NCBI RefSeq assembly: GCF_001937195.1
Contig: NZ_MSDO01000010.1
Coordinates: 62,001 to 126,000 of the forward strand
Source of the DNA: Salinicola socius
Lineage (GTDB): Bacteria; Pseudomonadota; Gammaproteobacteria; Pseudomonadales; Halomonadaceae
Length of the DNA stretch: 64,000 bases
Direction: 5' to 3'
Positions 53,638 to 62,801 of this stretch are shown piece after piece. The notes under the pieces were generated by a model, which was not told where the DNA came from, searched no databases, and worked only from the letters and a program-made list of their open reading frames with translations. Position 1 is the first letter of the stretch; each line of letters opens with the position of its first letter. Position numbers and translations under genes: made by a program.

Positions 53638-55029
53638 TCAGACGGAGGGCGACTCGACGGCCACCCGCGGCCGGCTCGCCAGGCTCACCCCGATCAGCGT
53701 CACCGCCGCCAGCGGCATCGCCACCAGCACGCTGTTCCAGCCCATCGGCTTGCCCAGCGCGATCTCCCACACCAGCGTCACCACGCCGCCGACGATCATT
53801 GCCGACAGCGCCCCGGCCGGCGTGGCGCGCGGCCATAGCAGCGCCGCCAGGAACACCGGCGTGATCGCGGCGCCGTACATGCCGTAGGAGTACATCTGCA
53901 TCGCCAGCACGCTGGGGAAGAAGGCGCCCAGCACCCAGGCCAGAATACCCAACCCGACGACGGTCAGCCGGTTGACCAGCAGCGCCTTTCGCGCCGGGAT
54001 ATCGAGCTTCAATAGGCCACCGAGGATGTCCTGGGTCAGACTGGCCGAGGCGGAGAGCAGATAGCTATTCCCCGTCGTCAGCAGCAGCGCCACGAGCGAC
54101 GCCAGCAACAGGCCGCCGACCACCGTGGGCAACCCTTCCCGGGCCAGCGTCATCATCGCCGTGGATGGCGTGATATCCGGGAACATCACGCGTGTGGCGC
54201 AGACCAGCAGTACGATCAGCGAGGTACACGCGATCGACGCGATGACCAGGCCCATGGCGGCTTTCTTGGCCGTGGCCGGGTCACGCGCGGCGGCAAAGCG
54301 CTGGAACAGATTCTGGTCGCCCAGAATCAGCAGGAACAGCGGCAGGAAGTAGCCCAGCGCCTGCCACGGCGACAGCCCGCCCAACAGGGTGTGGTGCGTG
54401 GCCGGCAGCGCGTCCATCATGTCGCCGAGACCGCCCAGCCGGGTCAGCACTATCGGCGCCGCGATCAGCATGCTGCCAAAGATGATGATCGCACTCAGGT
54501 AGTCGGTGTACGCCACCGAGACCAGGCCGCCCATGGTCGCCAGGCCAATCATGATCGCCGCGGCGATCAGCACGCCCTGCCACACCGGCAGACCGAACGC
54601 CAGGTTGAGCGCCTGCCCCGCCCCGGTGAACTGATACGAAACGATGCCGACGTAGGCCAGCAGGATGATCAGCGAAGCGATCGAGCGCGCCGTGGGGCCG
54701 AAACGCTCCTCGATCAATCCGGGAATCGTGGTCGCCCGCGAGCGGCGCATCTTCTGCGCCAGCAGGAAGTAGACCACCAGCGCGGCGATCGGCGTCCCGG
54801 CGAAGAAGAAGATTGCCGCCCCCGGCCCGTGCTGGAACACGAAGCTGGCACCGCCGACGATCGAGCCCGACCCTACGAAAGTGGCCAGCAGCGTCGCGGT
54901 CAGTACCAGCGTGGAGAGCGAACGCCCGGCCACGATGAAGTCGGTGTCGTCGTGGACCTTGCGTCGCGAGAAATAAAGCCCGATGACGACCATCAATACG
55001 ATATACGCGATGACGAAGAATGCCTGCAT
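53638..55029 (-). CDS. Sodium:solute symporter family transporter
   Basis: A 463-aa SSS-family carrier with about thirteen helices. DTDFIVAGRSLSTLVL, LLATFVGSGSIVGGASFVFQ, YTDYLSAIIIFGSMLIAAP and LTTGNSYLLSASASLTQDIL are typical. Sodium-site Ser/Thr residues are present (SASASLTQD). The substrate is not deducible from sequence; neighbours (a prolidase-like amidohydrolase 74 bp upstream and a LysR gene) suggest a small peptide, amino acid derivative or pantothenate-like compound. First Met at 55029 matches the family N-terminus. Confidence 0.92.
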   Translation of the reverse strand: MQAFFVIAYIVLMVVIGLYFSRRKVHDDTDFIVAGRSLSTLVLTATLLATFVGSGSIVGGASFVFQHGPGAAIFFFAGTPIAALVVYFLLAQKMRRSRATTIPGLIEERFGPTARSIASLIILLAYVGIVSYQFTGAGQALNLAFGLPVWQGVLIAAAIMIGLATMGGLVSVAYTDYLSAIIIFGSMLIAAPIVLTRLGGLGDMMDALPATHHTLLGGLSPWQALGYFLPLFLLILGDQNLFQRFAAARDPATAKKAAMGLVIASIACTSLIVLLVCATRVMFPDITPSTAMMTLAREGLPTVVGGLLLASLVALLLTTGNSYLLSASASLTQDILGGLLKLDIPARKALLVNRLTVVGLGILAWVLGAFFPSVLAMQMYSYGMYGAAITPVFLAALLWPRATPAGALSAMIVGGVVTLVWEIALGKPMGWNSVLVAMPLAAVTLIGVSLASRPRVAVESPSV

Positions 55030-55103
55030 GATCGCAGTCTCCTGTTTTGATTGTTATGAGTTGTGATCTTTGTGGGGTGTGGTTGATTCCGGATCGGGCT
55101 GGA

Positions 55104-56372
55104 TCAGTGGCCAAGGCGATCCTTGATCGCGCGGCCGCCCTGCATGATCAGCGACAGATGCTTGCCCTGGCCGGTCAGCAGGCTCATGTCTTCCAGCGGA
55201 TTGCCGTCAACCACGATCAGGTCCGCCCACGCCCCCGGCGCGATGCAGCCGATCTCGCCTTCCATGCGCAGCAGCTTGGCCGCGGTGGAAGTGGCACTGC
55301 GAATCACCTCGTGCGGCGGCAGCACCTGAGAGCGGATCACGAACTCTTCCGACTGGTGCGGATGCATCTCGCCGAGCAGATCGGTGCCGTAGGCCATGGG
55401 CAGCCCCGCTTCGTGCATGGTGATCAGGCTCTCGAGCCCGGCCAGGCGGACGTCGTCGATCTTGGCGACCGACTCGGGCTTGAGACCGTAGTCGGCACCT
55501 TCGATCTTGAGGCGTTCGTAGGTGACCAGCGTCGGGCAGGCCATGGCACCGCGTTCGGCGGCCAGGCGGGCCGTGTCCGCCTCGATCAGATTGCAGTGTT
55601 CGAGGGAACGCACCCCGGCCTCGACGGCGCGGCGAATCGCTTCATCGGTGTAAAGATGGGCGCTGACGTAGGTCTGGGCGTTGCTGGCCTCTTCGACGAT
55701 GGTTTTGAGCTCGTCCACCGAGAAGCTCAAAAACTCGATCGGATCGCTCGGCGACGAGACGCCACCGTTGGCCATCACCTTGATGAACTGCGCACCGGCC
55801 TTGATCTCCTGACGCACGGCACGGCGCACCGATTCGACGCCATCGCAGATACGCCCCATCGAACCGAGGCGCCGGGTCTGGTACTGGTCGTCGCGCTCGT
55901 CATAGAAGCCGCGGTAATCGTTGTGGCCGCCGGTCTGGGAAAGCGCCTTGCCGCAGATCACCAGCCGCGGGCCGACGAAGTGGCCTTCCGCCACCGCCTG
56001 CTGGATGCCGCGATCGGCGCCGCCGACATCGCGGACCGTGGTGAAGCCGCGCATCAGCATGCCCTTCAGGATCGGGGTTGCGCGGGCAGCGATCAAGGAA
56101 TCCGGCAGCAGCGCGTTGGCGCCGAGATCGGCGGTGGTCGCAATGACGTGAACGTGACAGTCGATCAGGCCCGGCATCAGTGTGCGCCCTTCGAGATCGA
56201 TCACGCGGGTGTCCCGTGGCGCTTCGATCGGCGTGTCGGAAACCTGGACGATACGGCCGTTCTCGACGAGAACGTGTACTCCGGCACGCGGCTCGGGGGA
56301 CGAACCATCGACCAGACTGGCGTTACGGAACAGAACGGCTTGCGAGGAGCGTGAAGAGGAAAATTCGGTCAT
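55104..56372 (-). CDS. Amidohydrolase, Xaa-Pro dipeptidase-like
   Basis: A 422-aa binuclear amidohydrolase of the group that contains bacterial prolidases and carboxypeptidases active on Xaa-Pro or Xaa-Arg. Visible: LMPGLIDCHVHVIATT (two metal His), FTTVRDVGGADRG, FIKVMANGGVSSPSDP (Lys that would be carboxylated), VSAHLYTDEAIRRAVEAG (metal His), SLEHCNLIE (metal His) and AYGTDLLGEMHPHQ (catalytic Asp). No signal peptide. The downstream symporter gene suggests uptake followed by intracellular hydrolysis. Exact substrate is unknown. Confidence 0.9.
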   Translation of the reverse strand: MTEFSSSRSSQAVLFRNASLVDGSSPEPRAGVHVLVENGRIVQVSDTPIEAPRDTRVIDLEGRTLMPGLIDCHVHVIATTADLGANALLPDSLIAARATPILKGMLMRGFTTVRDVGGADRGIQQAVAEGHFVGPRLVICGKALSQTGGHNDYRGFYDERDDQYQTRRLGSMGRICDGVESVRRAVRQEIKAGAQFIKVMANGGVSSPSDPIEFLSFSVDELKTIVEEASNAQTYVSAHLYTDEAIRRAVEAGVRSLEHCNLIEADTARLAAERGAMACPTLVTYERLKIEGADYGLKPESVAKIDDVRLAGLESLITMHEAGLPMAYGTDLLGEMHPHQSEEFVIRSQVLPPHEVIRSATSTAAKLLRMEGEIGCIAPGAWADLIVVDGNPLEDMSLLTGQGKHLSLIMQGGRAIKDRLGH

Positions 56373-56526
56373 GAATTGGGCTCTCGGGAGGCATTATTGT
56401 GCTTGGGAGGTACTGTCGTGATAGTCATCCAAATACGACTTGAGCCTAACCAGCGCTTCGAGCCCCTGAAAAGCGTTAAAAATGCATGCCAGCATGCGGC
56501 CAGCGCATCGATCCTGCGTCGGGCGA

Positions 56527-57459
56527 TCAACCTTCCTGCGGCGCCATCTCCAGCAGCCAGCGCTTGAAACAGCGCGTGGCGACATTCTCCCGACGTTCGT
56601 CCGGCGTGATCAGAAAATAACCGCCCCCGTGGCTCGCCCAGTGATCAGTCGCGCGGACCAGCCGCCCCCTGTCGATCTGACTGTCGATGACGTGTTGCCA
56701 ACCCAGCACGATGCCTTCGCCAAGTACCGCCATTTCGACCAGTGGCGGGTAGTGATTGATGGCGATGGCGTTGTTCAGGCTCACCGTCGGCAAATGGTGA
56801 TAGCGAAACCAGTCACGCCAGGAAATCCACAGACTCTGGGCATCCTCGAGCACCAGCAGCGTCTCCTCACTCAACTGCTCCGGCGTCAACCCCGAGTCCG
56901 GCCCCACGCCATGACGCTCCCGGCAGGCGTCGAGATAACCGGGCGCACAGACCGGAAAGACTTTCTCCGGGATCAGATAAGTGGTCTCGAATCCCGGCAG
57001 AGATGCCTGCTTCAAGTAGTAAAGCCCGATATCGAACTCGAAGGACGACAGCGACGTCACTCCATCGCGCACGATCAGACGCAGCTTGATATTGGGATAT
57101 TGACGCCGAAACCGACCCAACCGGGGTGCCATCCAGAACTGCGCCACGCCGGCGGTGCAAGCCACCGTCAGCTCGCTCTCGCCGGTACTTTTCATCACCT
57201 CGGCGGTGGCATTGACGCAGTCGTCCAGGATCGAGCGCACCTGCAGCGCATAGGTTTCCCCCGCGCGCGTCAGCGCCAGCTGGCGCTGCTCGCGGATGAA
57301 AAGCTTGCGTCCCAGGAACTGCTCCAGGTGAACGATCTGCCGACTCACCGCGCTCTGGGAAAGGTTCAGCTCGACGGCGGCACGAGTAAAACTCATGTGC
57401 CGAACGGCCGCCTCGAAGGCGATCAGGGCGTTGAGCGGCGGCAGCGGTGACATGCGCAT
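56527..57459 (-). CDS. LysR-family regulator (GcvA-like)
   Basis: A 310-aa LysR regulator. The helix-turn-helix at about residues 8-65 reads LNALIAFEAAVRHMSFTRAA, LNLSQSAVSRQIVHLE and LGRKLFIR; the remainder is the effector-binding fold, with DIGLYYLKQ and LGEGIVLGWQHVI typical of the GcvA/AmpR branch. It lies upstream of the amidohydrolase and symporter genes on the same strand (154 bp gap) and may regulate them. Start ATG 57459 follows GTGGAG. Confidence 0.9.
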   Translation of the reverse strand: MRMSPLPPLNALIAFEAAVRHMSFTRAAVELNLSQSAVSRQIVHLEQFLGRKLFIREQRQLALTRAGETYALQVRSILDDCVNATAEVMKSTGESELTVACTAGVAQFWMAPRLGRFRRQYPNIKLRLIVRDGVTSLSSFEFDIGLYYLKQASLPGFETTYLIPEKVFPVCAPGYLDACRERHGVGPDSGLTPEQLSEETLLVLEDAQSLWISWRDWFRYHHLPTVSLNNAIAINHYPPLVEMAVLGEGIVLGWQHVIDSQIDRGRLVRATDHWASHGGGYFLITPDERRENVATRCFKRWLLEMAPQEG

Positions 57460-57518
57460 GAAAAGCTCCACGGAGACAACGGAGAGGAGCAGGATACGTC
57501 ATCGCGACGTCGAGAACG

Positions 57519-58418
57519 CTAGCCGCGATCGCGAATGAAATCGATGAAGGCCCGCAGCGGCGCGGGCACCAGCCGGCGATCCGAATAGTAGAGATAAGGC
57601 CCGGTGAAACCTTGCCACCAGGGTTCGAGCACCGGTACCAGCCCGCCACTGGCGAGATACGGTTCCAGCCACTGCTCGAAGAGCATGATCAGGCCGACGC
57701 CTTGCAACGCCGCTTCGACACCGAGGTCCACGCCACCACCGATGCTGACCGTCAACGGCCCGGCGGGCTCGATGCGAACCGACTCTTCCCCGCGTTCGAA
57801 CTCCCACGGCGGCAGATTGCCGTTGGTGAAGCGGCCACGAATGCAGGCGTGCTGCAGCAGGTCGCGGGGATGTTCGGGCGTGCCACAGCGCGCCAGATAG
57901 TCGGGCGAAGCGGCCAGCGCGAAACGTTGCTCTCGTGGGCCGATGGGCACGGCGATCATGTCCTGCTCGAGCAGTTCATCGTAGCGAATGCCGGCATCGA
58001 AGCCTGCCGCCAGCGTATCCGTCGCCGCGCTGTCGGCGGTGATCTCCACGCGGATCTCCGGATAGGCCTTGAGGAAGTCGGGCAGGATCGATGGCAGAAT
58101 CAACCGCGCCGCGCTGACCGGCACGTTGAGACGCAACGTGCCGGCCGGGCGATCCCGGAACCCGTTGACCGCGTCCAGCGCGCTTTCCACTTCCTCGATC
58201 GCCGGCGCCAGCCGCGAGACCAGCGCGGCGCCGGCCTCGGTCAGCGTCACCGCCCGGGTGGTGCGATGGAACAGTCGAATAGCGAGGGCGGTCTCGGCGC
58301 GGCGCACCGCATCGCTCAAGCGCGACGGGCTGGTGGCGGTGAGCCGTGCCGCTTCGCGAAATCCCTTGGCCTTGGCAACGGCCAGCACCGCCTGGAGATC
58401 ACCGAGATCGGCGCTCAT
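57519..58418 (-). CDS. LysR-family regulator (CrgA-like) divergent from an aldo/keto reductase
   Basis: A 299-aa LysR regulator: LQAVLAVAKAKGFREAARLT, SPSRLSDAVRRAETALAIRL, FHRTTRAVTLTEAG. The recognition helix has Ser-Arg-Leu-Ser in place of the more common Ala-Val-Ser, as in some CrgA-type proteins. It is divergent from the aldo/keto reductase gene across 109 bp, the classic arrangement for a LysR activator-repressor. GGAG lies 9 bases before the ATG. Confidence 0.92.
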   Translation of the reverse strand: MSADLGDLQAVLAVAKAKGFREAARLTATSPSRLSDAVRRAETALAIRLFHRTTRAVTLTEAGAALVSRLAPAIEEVESALDAVNGFRDRPAGTLRLNVPVSAARLILPSILPDFLKAYPEIRVEITADSAATDTLAAGFDAGIRYDELLEQDMIAVPIGPREQRFALAASPDYLARCGTPEHPRDLLQHACIRGRFTNGNLPPWEFERGEESVRIEPAGPLTVSIGGGVDLGVEAALQGVGLIMLFEQWLEPYLASGGLVPVLEPWWQGFTGPYLYYSDRRLVPAPLRAFIDFIRDRG

Positions 58419-58527
58419 TGTGCATTTCTCCGTACGAGCTGTATCGATTGGCTGGAATAGTCGCACAGCATCGAGAGGTCTACGATAAAACCGTCCGACA
58501 TCCGCTATTCGACACAGGAGTGAACGC

Positions 58528-59397
58528 ATGTCCCTCATCGACAAAGCCGGTACTTATACCCTCGGCGATCGCCAGGTCAAACGACTGGGCTACGGGGCGA
58601 TGCAGCTCGCCGGCCCCGGCGTATTCGGTCCGCCCAAGGATCCGGCGCGTGCCGTGCAGGTGCTGAAGGACGCGATTGCTGCCGGCATCGATCATATCGA
58701 CACCTCGGATTTCTACGGCCCGCACATCACCAATCAGCTGATCAAACAGGCACTGCACCCTTATCCCGACGATCTCTGCCTCGTCACCAAGGTCAGCGCC
58801 CGACGCGATGAAACCGGCGCCTGGCTGCCCGCGCTTTCGCCGGCAGAGCTGACCCAGGCGGTGGAAGACAACCTGCGCAATCTGGACCTGGAGCAGATGG
58901 AGGTCGTCAACCTGCGCAGCATGCTGGACGTGCACGGGCCGGCCGAAGGCTCGCTGGAGGCGCCGCTGACGACCCTCGCCGAACTCCGCGAGCGCGGCCT
59001 GATCAAGCACATCGGGCTGAGCAACGTCACTGCCAGGCAGGTCGCCGATGGACAGAAGATCGTGCCCATCGTCTGCGTGCAGAACCAGTACAACCTGGCC
59101 AATCGGGCCGATGATTTGCTGATCGATCAGCTCGCCGCGGACGGCATTCCCTACGTGCCGTTCTTCCCGCTGGGCGGATTCACGCCCCTGCAGTCGGACA
59201 CGCTCTCCGACGTGGCGAAGACGCTCGAGGCCACGCCGATGCAGGTGGCGCTGGCCTGGCTGCTCAAGCGCTCGCCCAACATTCTGCTGATCCCCGGCAC
59301 CTCATCGCCCGGGCATCTGCAGCAGAATATCCAGGCGGCCGCGCTGGAGATCCCCGCGGCGCAGATGGCGTTGCTGGATCGTATCGGCGGTCAGTAG
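58528..59397 (+). CDS. Aldo/keto reductase family oxidoreductase
   Basis: A 289-aa NADPH-linked reductase. Catalytic tetrad: HIDTSDFYGPH (Asp and Tyr), LVTKVSARR (Lys) and SMLDVHGPAEG (His). LIKHIGLSNVTARQV and QNQYNLANR follow, and LIPGTSSPGHLQQNI near the C-terminus binds the cofactor phosphate. The small C-terminus places it near YdbC and similar oxidoreductases. The substrate, probably an aldehyde, is unknown. Divergent from its probable regulator at 57519. Confidence 0.94.
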   Translation: MSLIDKAGTYTLGDRQVKRLGYGAMQLAGPGVFGPPKDPARAVQVLKDAIAAGIDHIDTSDFYGPHITNQLIKQALHPYPDDLCLVTKVSARRDETGAWLPALSPAELTQAVEDNLRNLDLEQMEVVNLRSMLDVHGPAEGSLEAPLTTLAELRERGLIKHIGLSNVTARQVADGQKIVPIVCVQNQYNLANRADDLLIDQLAADGIPYVPFFPLGGFTPLQSDTLSDVAKTLEATPMQVALAWLLKRSPNILLIPGTSSPGHLQQNIQAAALEIPAAQMALLDRIGGQ

Positions 59398-59449
59398 AGT
59401 GATCGACGCGGGCGCGCTCGGAAGCGTCGCGGCGGTCTCATTTCGTGTC

Positions 59450-60382
59450 CTAATCCCGTGTCGTCAAACGCTCCCAGAACGCTTCGGCGAAAGCCGGCAG
59501 CGTTGTCCTGGCGCGGGTCACGTGAATCTCGACGGGGATGTCCCAGGCCGGTCCAAGCGCCCGGACCAGTTGCTCCTCGCGCCATTCCGACTCCGCCAGG
59601 ATGAGCGGCAGCCAGGCCATGCCCTTGTTCTCCAGCGCCATCGACATCAATACCGCCGCCAGGTGGCTCGAGAACAGCGGCGCTCGTGGGGCGAATTCAG
59701 CATTGCTGCGCAGCCGGTGGGAAACGATGCGCCCCAATCCCGACGCATCGGTGTAGGCCAGATACGGAACGGCGGGATCGTCCGCCGGCAGGAATTCGGG
59801 ATCGAGGCCCGCCGCTGCGTCCTTGCCCTCGCCGAGTTTTCTGCTCAATTCCGCACCGATCAGCGGTACCAGGGTGTCCTTGGCGATCTTTCGACTCTCG
59901 AACCGGCCCGGATCGAGCCGCGTGGGTACCTCCGGGTGACGGTGACTGAGCAGGAAATGCACCCGCCCCTGCGTCAGCCTCTGCTCGCATTCCGCCATGC
60001 TCTCGGTATGGAGCTGCAGCGCCTCGATCGGCGCCCCCTTCTCGACCTGACGGATCCAGCGCGGAAAGAACGTGAACGACAGCGAATGTGTCGCCGCGAA
60101 CTGCAGCGTTCGGGCGGCCTTGCCCGCCACCTCCCGAACCTCTTCACGCAACCGATGCAGACGGGTGGCGGACTCGAGAGCGCCGCCCTGCATCGCCCGC
60201 CCCGCCTCGGTCAGCGACGTCCCCTGTGGCGTACGCACGAACAGGGTGACGCCCATCCACGTCTCCAGCGCCCGTATCCGTCGGCTAAAGGCCGGCTGGG
60301 TGATATGGCGCGCCTCCGCGGCACGCACGAAGCTGCCGTGCTCCGCCAGCGCAATGAAATCTTCGAGCCAGACCAGTTCCAT
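59450..60382 (-). CDS. LysR-family regulator divergent from the tartrate-dehydratase-like gene
   Basis: A 310-aa LysR regulator: WLEDFIALAEHGSFVRAAEA, RHITQPAFSRRIRALE, MGVTLFVRTPQGTSLTEAG. ATG 60382 begins at the usual MELVWLEDF; an upstream ATG adds 62 unlike residues. Divergent from the enolase-superfamily gene at 60513 across 130 bp that contain an inverted repeat ATGCCG-TTT-CGGCAT (60415-60429). Its C-terminus converges on the aldo/keto reductase gene. Confidence 0.92.
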   Translation of the reverse strand: MELVWLEDFIALAEHGSFVRAAEARHITQPAFSRRIRALETWMGVTLFVRTPQGTSLTEAGRAMQGGALESATRLHRLREEVREVAGKAARTLQFAATHSLSFTFFPRWIRQVEKGAPIEALQLHTESMAECEQRLTQGRVHFLLSHRHPEVPTRLDPGRFESRKIAKDTLVPLIGAELSRKLGEGKDAAAGLDPEFLPADDPAVPYLAYTDASGLGRIVSHRLRSNAEFAPRAPLFSSHLAAVLMSMALENKGMAWLPLILAESEWREEQLVRALGPAWDIPVEIHVTRARTTLPAFAEAFWERLTTRD

Positions 60383-60414
60383 GGGTCGATTCCTGTGACC
60401 GGATGCCAATAGCA

Positions 60415-60429
60415 ATGCCGTTTCGGCAT
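60415..60429. promoter_or_regulatory. Inverted repeat between the LysR gene and the enolase-superfamily gene
   Basis: ATGCCG-TTT-CGGCAT, 33 bp upstream of the LysR start and 84 bp from the divergent gene. Related AATAGCAATGCC and AATAGCATTGG words flank it. LysR binding here is likely from position only. Confidence 0.4.
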
Positions 60430-60512
60430 GACTAACCTCGTTAATAGCATTGGTTGGCGAGCCGGGGCCAGGGCTATCGTGGCTTTCACCATCCCCTGTC
60501 GAGTATTCCGCC

Positions 60513-61682
60513 ATGCGTATTGTGGACATCCGTGAACAGACCGCATCGATCGCCTCCCCCATCGCCAATGCCTATATCGATTTCTCCAAGATGACCTGTT
60601 CGGTCGTTGCGGTCGTCACCGACGTGATCCGCGACGGCAAGCCGGTCATCGGTTACGGCTTCAACTCCAACGGCCGCTACGGCCAGGGTGCGCTGATGCG
60701 CGATCGCTTTCTGGCGCGGGTGCTGGAGGCCGATCCCGAGACGCTGATCGATCACGATCGCGACAACCTGGACCCGTTCGCCATCTGGAAGACCTTGATG
60801 ACCAACGAGAAGCCGGGCGGCCACGGCGAGCGCTCGGTGGCGGTCGGCACGATCGACATGGCGGTCTGGGACGCCGTGGCCAAGATCGAAGGCAAGCCGC
60901 TCTATCGACTGCTGGCGGAGCGCTACCGTGATGGGCAGGCCGATGACAAGGTGTGGGTCTACGCCGCCGGCGGTTACTACTACCCCGGCAAGGACCACTC
61001 GAAGCTGCAGGAGGAGATGCGGGGCTATCTCGATCGCGGCTACAGCGTGGTCAAGATGAAGATCGGCGCCGCCCCGTTGGACGAGGACCTGCGCCGGATT
61101 GACGCGGTGCTGAAGGTGGTGGGAGACGGCAGCCGCCTGGCGGTCGACGCCAACGGGCGCTTCGACCAGGCGACGGCCATCGCCTACGCCGAGGCGCTCA
61201 AGCCCTACGGCCTGTTCTGGTACGAAGAGGCCGGCGATCCGCTCGATTACGCCTTGCAGGCGGAACTGGCGAACCACTACGAGCTGCCCATGGCGACCGG
61301 CGAAAACCTGTTCTCGCATCAGGATGCCCGCAACCTGCTGCGCTACGCCGGCATGCGCCCGGATCGCGACTACCTGCAGTTCGACTGCGCGCTCTCCTAC
61401 GGGCTGGTGGAGTATCTGCGTACGCTCGATGTCATGGCCGAGATGGGCTGGTCCAGCCGCCGCGTGGTACCCCACGGTGGCCACCAGATGTCGCTCAATA
61501 TCGCCGCCGGCCTGCACCTGGGCGGCAACGAATCCTACCCGGACGTGTTCCAGCCCTTCGGCGGTTTCGCCGACGGCATCCAGGTGGAAGATGGCTACGT
61601 TGCCCTGCCCGAGGTCCCGGGCGTCGGCTTCGAAGCGAAGTCGGCGCTCTACAAGGTCATGCGCGAACTCGGCGGCGAGTGA
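60513..61682 (+). CDS. Enolase-superfamily dehydratase, D-tartrate-dehydratase-like
   Basis: A 389-aa mandelate racemase/muconate lactonising enzyme family protein. VWVYAAGGYYYPG, VVKMKIGAAPLDEDL (KxK base motif), LAVDANGRFD (metal Asp), FWYEEAGDPLD (metal Glu), MATGENLFS (metal Glu) and VVPHGGHQMSLNIAAGLHLG (catalytic His) followed by NESYPDVFQPFGGFADG. The closing motifs match what I recall of Bradyrhizobium D-tartrate dehydratase, which makes oxaloacetate; that specific call is by memory of motifs, so the family is firm and the substrate moderate. Probably controlled by the divergent LysR protein. The ribosome site is weak. Confidence 0.9.
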   Translation: MRIVDIREQTASIASPIANAYIDFSKMTCSVVAVVTDVIRDGKPVIGYGFNSNGRYGQGALMRDRFLARVLEADPETLIDHDRDNLDPFAIWKTLMTNEKPGGHGERSVAVGTIDMAVWDAVAKIEGKPLYRLLAERYRDGQADDKVWVYAAGGYYYPGKDHSKLQEEMRGYLDRGYSVVKMKIGAAPLDEDLRRIDAVLKVVGDGSRLAVDANGRFDQATAIAYAEALKPYGLFWYEEAGDPLDYALQAELANHYELPMATGENLFSHQDARNLLRYAGMRPDRDYLQFDCALSYGLVEYLRTLDVMAEMGWSSRRVVPHGGHQMSLNIAAGLHLGGNESYPDVFQPFGGFADGIQVEDGYVALPEVPGVGFEAKSALYKVMRELGGE

Positions 61683-61710
61683 AGGTTGTGCGCATCGACG
61701 TCAAAAGATA

Positions 61711-61725
61711 TGTTATAAAATAACA
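61711..61725. promoter_or_regulatory. Zur box of folE2
   Basis: TGTTATAAAATAACA is a perfect palindrome matching the Zur consensus, better than the box at 5005. It lies 22 bp before the folE2 ATG, 29 bp after the preceding stop, and overlaps a TATAAA-type -10. Confidence 0.9.
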
Positions 61726-61747
61726 TTTATGATATCGATGAGCACTC

Positions 61748-62722
61748 ATGAACCTCACCGTACCGCCGCTACCGGATGTCGCCGCTGGGCGCGAACCGGA
61801 ACCGTCCAGGGCATCGTCTTGCCGCGCCCTGCAACACGTCGGCATGCAGGGCATCGCCACCCGCCTGCAATGGGAGGATGGCACTCGGCTGCCCGCCACC
61901 GCCGACGTCAGTGTCGATCTCGCCGCCGGCCAGCGCGGTATTCACATGTCCCGGCTCTATCGGCTGCTGGACCGACTCGACGAGTCGCCGCTGACACCGG
62001 CCGGATTGACGACGCTGGGTAACGCCTTGCTGGATAGCCAGCAAGGCATCAGCCAGGTCCTGATGCTGGCGCTGCACTTCGAGCTGCCATTGCGACGCCC
62101 GGCCCTGCTCAGCGACGCGAGCGGATGGCGTCACTATCCGTGCAGGCTGGAATTGAAAGGCAGCCGAGAAGCGCTTGAGACCATACTGACGCTATCAATC
62201 GACTACGCCTCCACCTGCCCCTGCTCGACCGCGCTGGCGCGCCACGCCATGGCCCGGGACTGGCGCCATTGGGTGGAAGAACAGAGGCATGCCGACATCG
62301 ATGCCGGGACCGTCGCCGACTGGATCGAGCACCAGGGCGCTTTCCCCACGCCGCACAGTCAGCGCAGCCGGGCCGCTCTCTCGCTCACGCTAAGTCCCCG
62401 GGCGGCATTCGCCGCTGCCGATCGTATCGATACTTTCGAGCGCTTGCTGCAGACACCGGTTCAGACACTGGTAAAACGGATCGACGAGCAGGCCTTTGCA
62501 GAGCGCAATGGCGCCAACCTGATGTTCTGCGAGTATGCCGCCCGACGTCTGGCCGAGGGCTGCGATGCCCAACCCGACGTCACGGGCTATCGCATCGAGA
62601 TCGTCCATGCCGAAAGCCTGCATGCCCATGATGCGATTGCCGTGGTGGAACGCGATTTCGAGCCATGGCGCCCTGCAGCGGAGAGGGCCGGATCCCTCGC
62701 GAAATACGAACCGCCCCGCTAG
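61748..62722 (+). CDS. folE2: Zinc-independent GTP cyclohydrolase IB (FolE2)
   Basis: FolE2 makes 7,8-dihydroneopterin triphosphate from GTP, the first step to folate, and can use metals other than zinc, so many bacteria express it when zinc is short. A 324-aa protein with RGIHMSRLYRLLDRLDESPL (start of the COG1469 core), LSIDYASTCPCSTALARHAM (conserved Cys), AAFAAADRIDTFERLL, NLMFCEYAARRL and IEIVHAESLHAHDAIAVV (metal His). A perfect Zur box lies just upstream. This links it to the znu operon at 5 kb. Confidence 0.96.
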   Translation: MNLTVPPLPDVAAGREPEPSRASSCRALQHVGMQGIATRLQWEDGTRLPATADVSVDLAAGQRGIHMSRLYRLLDRLDESPLTPAGLTTLGNALLDSQQGISQVLMLALHFELPLRRPALLSDASGWRHYPCRLELKGSREALETILTLSIDYASTCPCSTALARHAMARDWRHWVEEQRHADIDAGTVADWIEHQGAFPTPHSQRSRAALSLTLSPRAAFAAADRIDTFERLLQTPVQTLVKRIDEQAFAERNGANLMFCEYAARRLAEGCDAQPDVTGYRIEIVHAESLHAHDAIAVVERDFEPWRPAAERAGSLAKYEPPR

Positions 62723-62801
62723 GCTGATCGAGCCATCAGAGACTTCGTCAGCGGGTCGCCACCCGTTCCACCACCTTTCGTATCCACTCCAGGAGCCGGA
62801 A

